Positions 15,073 to 17,944 of a stretch of 17,944 nt of DNA are shown here, in pieces. Where the stretch lies: positions 1-17,944 of the forward strand of contig CAMGGF010000007.1 of assembly GCA_946055445.1 (NCBI GenBank), given 5' to 3'. The notes beneath the pieces were generated by a model. The model searched no databases, was not told the DNA's origin, and worked only from the letters and a program-made list of their open reading frames with translations. Each line of letters starts with the position of its first letter. Positions within the stretch are counted from its first letter, which is position 1. This DNA comes from an uncultured Ruminococcus sp. (GTDB lineage: Bacteria > Bacillota > Clostridia > Oscillospirales > Acutalibacteraceae). The position numbers and the translations under genes were made by a program.

Positions 15073-16377
15073 ATGAATGTGTTGGAAATTGTAACAGCGG
15101 TTTTTGCATTACTTGCCGCTTTCGGCGTATTGGCGGTGCTTGTACTGCTTCTTCGCAAAAAGGATGGCGGCGAAAAGGCGGCGTTTGACCGCCTTTCGGA
15201 AAAATTGGACGCGGTGCAAAAAACCACAGCAGACGAATTTGCCCGCAACCGTATGGAATTGGCGAACAGTTTGGACGCTTTGGGCAAAAAACTCGACGCG
15301 ATGACCAAGGCGAATTACGAACATCAAATTTCATTGAGCGAAACGGTTACAAAATCGTTGAACGATATTCGTGACCGTATGGCGGAGCAAAGTGAAAAAC
15401 AAACAAAATTGATTGAAAATGCCATCGGCAAAATGCAGGAAAGCAACGAGAAAAAACTCGATGAAATGCGCGCAACGGTGGACGAAAAACTGACTTCGAC
15501 TTTAACCACGCGCTTGAATTCCTCGTTTAAAACGGTTTCCGAGCAACTGGAAAAACTGTACACCTCGTTAGGGGAAATGAAAGAACTTTCCGTCGGCGTG
15601 ACGGACAATGTCGGTGCGCTCAACCGTGTGCTTACGAATGTCAAGGCGCGCGGCACTTGGGCGGAAGTGCAACTGGAGTCCATTTTAGACCAAACCATTC
15701 CGAATATGTATGACAAAAATGTCGCCACGGGGGAAAAGGACACCGAGCGCGTGGAATTTGCCATTCGCATTCCCGCAAGCGACGATAAAACGAAAATTAC
15801 CTATTTACCTGTGGACTCGAAATTCCCGTTGGAGGATTATGTGCGGTTGTGCACCGCCGCCGACCGCGCGGACGCCGAGGCAGTACGGCAGGCGCGCAAA
15901 GAGTTAGAGGCGCGCGTTTACAGCGAGGCAAAACTGATTAAAAAATATATCAATGTGCCCAAAACCACACCGTTTGCAATTATGTATCTCGCCACGGAAG
16001 GTTTGTACGCCGAAATCGTATCGTCACAGTCCGGGGTGCTCGAAAAAATCCAAAACGATTGCAATGTGATGGTGGCGGGGCCGTCTACCATTACGGCGTT
16101 GCTCAATTCGCTTTCTATGGGCTTCAAAACCGTGGCAATCAATGAAAAAGCCAACGAAGTACGATTGTTGCTTGGCGCGGCAAAGGCGCAGTATGAGAAT
16201 TTCGGCACGATTTTGGAGAAAGCGAAAAAGAAAATCGACGAGGCGGGCAAAACGCTGGACGATGCCCAGCACCGCAACACGATTATCCGCAAAAAACTGA
16301 AAACGGTGGAGGATTTGGAGCAAGCCGACGCCGCAGAACTTTTGGGACTTTCGGACGGGGATTTTGCGGAATCATAA
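15073..16377 (+). CDS. rmuC: RmuC-family DNA recombination protein
   Basis: 434 residues, normal for the family. In E. coli RmuC limits recombination at inverted repeats; it is nuclease-like and its biochemical role is not settled. A single N-terminal anchor (4-27) is followed by a long charged coiled coil (about 32-175). The RmuC domain has KARGTWAEVQLESIL (191-205), LPVDSKFPLEDYVRL (245-259), PKTTPFAIMYLATEGLYAEI (296-315) and VAGPSTITALLNSLSMGFKT (334-353). In the family's usual GxWGE block the second Gly is Ala here. GAGGAG (15062-15067) lies 5 bases before ATG. It probably has its own promoter and may read into the GH3 gene 69 bases downstream, since no terminator is visible between them. 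Confidence 0.96.
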   Translation: MNVLEIVTAVFALLAAFGVLAVLVLLLRKKDGGEKAAFDRLSEKLDAVQKTTADEFARNRMELANSLDALGKKLDAMTKANYEHQISLSETVTKSLNDIRDRMAEQSEKQTKLIENAIGKMQESNEKKLDEMRATVDEKLTSTLTTRLNSSFKTVSEQLEKLYTSLGEMKELSVGVTDNVGALNRVLTNVKARGTWAEVQLESILDQTIPNMYDKNVATGEKDTERVEFAIRIPASDDKTKITYLPVDSKFPLEDYVRLCTAADRADAEAVRQARKELEARVYSEAKLIKKYINVPKTTPFAIMYLATEGLYAEIVSSQSGVLEKIQNDCNVMVAGPSTITALLNSLSMGFKTVAINEKANEVRLLLGAAKAQYENFGTILEKAKKKIDEAGKTLDDAQHRNTIIRKKLKTVEDLEQADAAELLGLSDGDFAES

Positions 16378-16446
16378 ATCGTTCTTTGCCGAACCCGAAA
16401 GAGAAATGAAAGTAAAAAATAAAAATTATATAAACGGAGGCATACT

Positions 16447-17944
16447 ATGAAGCATCCTGAAATTCTTTCCAAAATGACGCTGGAAGAAAAAGCGTCGCTG
16501 TGTTCCGGTTTGGACTATTGGCACACCGCCGCAGTCAAACATGCCGATGTACCGTCCATTATGCTCACCGACGGCCCGCACGGTATCCGCAAACGCGTGG
16601 AGGAAAAAAGCAAAGACGAAAAAATGTCCTTAAAGGGCGTGCCCGCCATTTGCTACCCGACTGCGTGCGCGACCGCTTGCTCGTGGGACTCCGAATTGAT
16701 TTACAAAATGGGCGAAGCGCTCGGCGACGAGTGCTTGAAAGAGCGTGTTTCCGTGCTTTTGGGACCGGGCACCAACATTAAACGCTCGCCTTTGTGCGGC
16801 AGAAACTTCGAATATTTTTCGGAGGACCCGTATTTGGCAGGCGAAATGGCGGCATCGTTTATCAACGGCGTACAAAGTAAGGGCATCGGCACTTCCGTCA
16901 AGCATTTTGCGGCGAACAACCAAGAAACCCGCCGTATGACGGTGAACGCAGTTGTCGATGAGCGCGCGCTGCGCGAGATTTACTTAGCACCCTTTGAAAC
17001 GGCGGTCAAAAAAGCACAGCCGTGGACGATTATGGCGGCGTACAACCGCTTAAACGGCACATACTGCGCCGAAAACAAATGGTTGCTTACCGATGTGCTT
17101 CGCAACGAATGGGGCTACAAAGGCATTGTTGTCACCGACTGGGGCGCGGAAAATGACCGCGTGACCGGTCTTCTTGCGGGGCAGGAATTGGAAATGCCCT
17201 CTTCGGACGGCGTGGGCAACAAACAAATCGTCGCCGCCGTCAAACAGGGGCTTGTTGAAGAAAGTTATTTGGACGAACTCGTGGACCGCTTGATTGATAT
17301 GGCGCTCAAAGGCGAAAAAGTGCTCGGTGATTATACGTATGACGCCGCGGCGCACCACAAACTCGCGCGTGAAATCGCGGGGCAGTGCATGGTGCTGATG
17401 AAAAATGAAGGCGACTTGTTGCCGCTTGACAAAAAAGCGAAAATCACCGTTATCGGCGAAATGGCGAAAAAACCGCGTTATCAAGGTGCAGGTTCGTCGC
17501 TGATTAATCCCATTCAGTTGGACTCCGCGTTTGAAACCTTCGTACAAATGGGCGTGGAATTCCAGTATGCGCCCGGCTATTCCACTGCGAAGAAAAACAA
17601 AATTTCCGACGATACATTTGTTTCCGAAGCCGTCAGCAAGGCAAAAGATGCCGAAGCAGTGCTGTTGTTTATCGGTTTGACCGACGAATTTGAAACCGAG
17701 GGCAATGACCGCAAGCATATGCATTTGCCGCCGCTCCACGACCGTTTGGTCAACGAGGTTTTAAAGGTCAACAAAAATGTGATTGTGGTGCTTTCGGGCG
17801 GTTCTTCCGTTGAAATGCCGTGGGCAGACGAAGTGCCGGCAATTCTCAATACATTCTTGACAGGGCAGGCAAGCGGCAGTGCGGTTTGCGATGTGCTGTT
17901 CGGCGATGTCAACCCCTGCGGCAAATTGGCGGAAACCTACCCCT
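16447..17944 (+). CDS. Glycoside hydrolase family 3 enzyme, beta-glucosidase-like (3' truncated by window)
   Basis: The first 499 codons are visible and the frame is still open at the edge; members of this type are usually 700-800 residues. GH3 retaining enzymes release terminal beta-linked sugars. The N-terminal barrel has LTDGPHGIR (40-48), GRNFEYFSEDPYLAG (118-132), KHFAANNQETRR (152-163) and the nucleophile Asp-231 in GIVVTDWGAEND. The second domain starts near 310 (VLMKNEGDLLPL, 316-327) and carries FETEGNDR (415-422), where Glu-418 is the likely acid/base. There is no signal peptide, so it should act in the cytosol on imported oligosaccharides. GGAGG (16436-16440) lies 6 bases before ATG. 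Substrate cannot be fixed from sequence; beta-glucosidase is the usual label for this subgroup. Confidence 0.93.
   Translation, partial: MKHPEILSKMTLEEKASLCSGLDYWHTAAVKHADVPSIMLTDGPHGIRKRVEEKSKDEKMSLKGVPAICYPTACATACSWDSELIYKMGEALGDECLKERVSVLLGPGTNIKRSPLCGRNFEYFSEDPYLAGEMAASFINGVQSKGIGTSVKHFAANNQETRRMTVNAVVDERALREIYLAPFETAVKKAQPWTIMAAYNRLNGTYCAENKWLLTDVLRNEWGYKGIVVTDWGAENDRVTGLLAGQELEMPSSDGVGNKQIVAAVKQGLVEESYLDELVDRLIDMALKGEKVLGDYTYDAAAHHKLAREIAGQCMVLMKNEGDLLPLDKKAKITVIGEMAKKPRYQGAGSSLINPIQLDSAFETFVQMGVEFQYAPGYSTAKKNKISDDTFVSEAVSKAKDAEAVLLFIGLTDEFETEGNDRKHMHLPPLHDRLVNEVLKVNKNVIVVLSGGSSVEMPWADEVPAILNTFLTGQASGSAVCDVLFGDVNPCGKLAETYP

Noticed and set aside
16378..16446. Possible separate promoter for the GH3 gene (TTGCCG near 16386; TATATA near 16427).
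   Set aside because: No -10/-35 pair has acceptable spacing, and TATATA lies too close to the ribosome-binding site.

Overview
The window looks like chromosomal housekeeping sequence from a low-to-mid GC anaerobic Firmicute, most likely a gut clostridium of the Oscillospiraceae/Ruminococcaceae type. This is inferred from gene content: the alaS-hinT-comEC-holA-TOPRIM order, formate-tetrahydrofolate ligase, a 7TM-DISM kinase with a SARP-like regulator, YesN-like AraC, cytosolic GH3, and a clostridial-looking cysteine-rich protein. Shine-Dalgarno sites are strong (AGGAGG type) and the sigma-A promoters are close to consensus. No tRNA, rRNA, CRISPR array, insertion sequence, integrase or phage gene is visible. 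No stretch over 300 bases lacks a gene; the longest gaps are about 150-210 bases.

Left edge (1-2506): intergenic palindromes, then a minus-strand six-TM diguanylate cyclase with its own terminator. Divergent from it is a plus-strand gene for a 284-residue protein with 26 cysteines. That gene has a 5' hairpin and a -10-like site that resembles sporulation promoters.

Minus-strand operon (2507-9363), in order of transcription: alaS, hinT, comEC, holA and an RNase M5-like TOPRIM gene. Every junction is 1-11 bases. The operon runs from a perfect-consensus sigma-A promoter just upstream of alaS to a nested hairpin that overlaps the last codons of the TOPRIM gene. The ComEC protein has a C-terminal metallo-beta-lactamase-like domain in which the metal ligands appear to be gone.

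Plus-strand operon (9549-13939): divergent from alaS, a 7TM-DISM/LytS-type histidine kinase, a response regulator with a SARP-like output domain, and fhs starting 2 bases after the regulator's stop. A strong terminator follows. The layout suggests that the two-component system and one-carbon entry through formyl-THF are expressed together; this is inference from spacing.

Right part (14072-17944): an AraC-family regulator with its own promoter, rmuC (DNA-recombination-associated coiled-coil membrane protein), and the first 499 codons of a cytoplasmic GH3 glycoside hydrolase that runs off the window.

Most of this is ordinary core genome. The points most worth a second look are the cysteine-rich protein with its upstream signals, the degenerate ComEC domain, the kinase-regulator-fhs operon, and the dispersed intergenic palindromes. 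I see no convincing new defence or mobile system.
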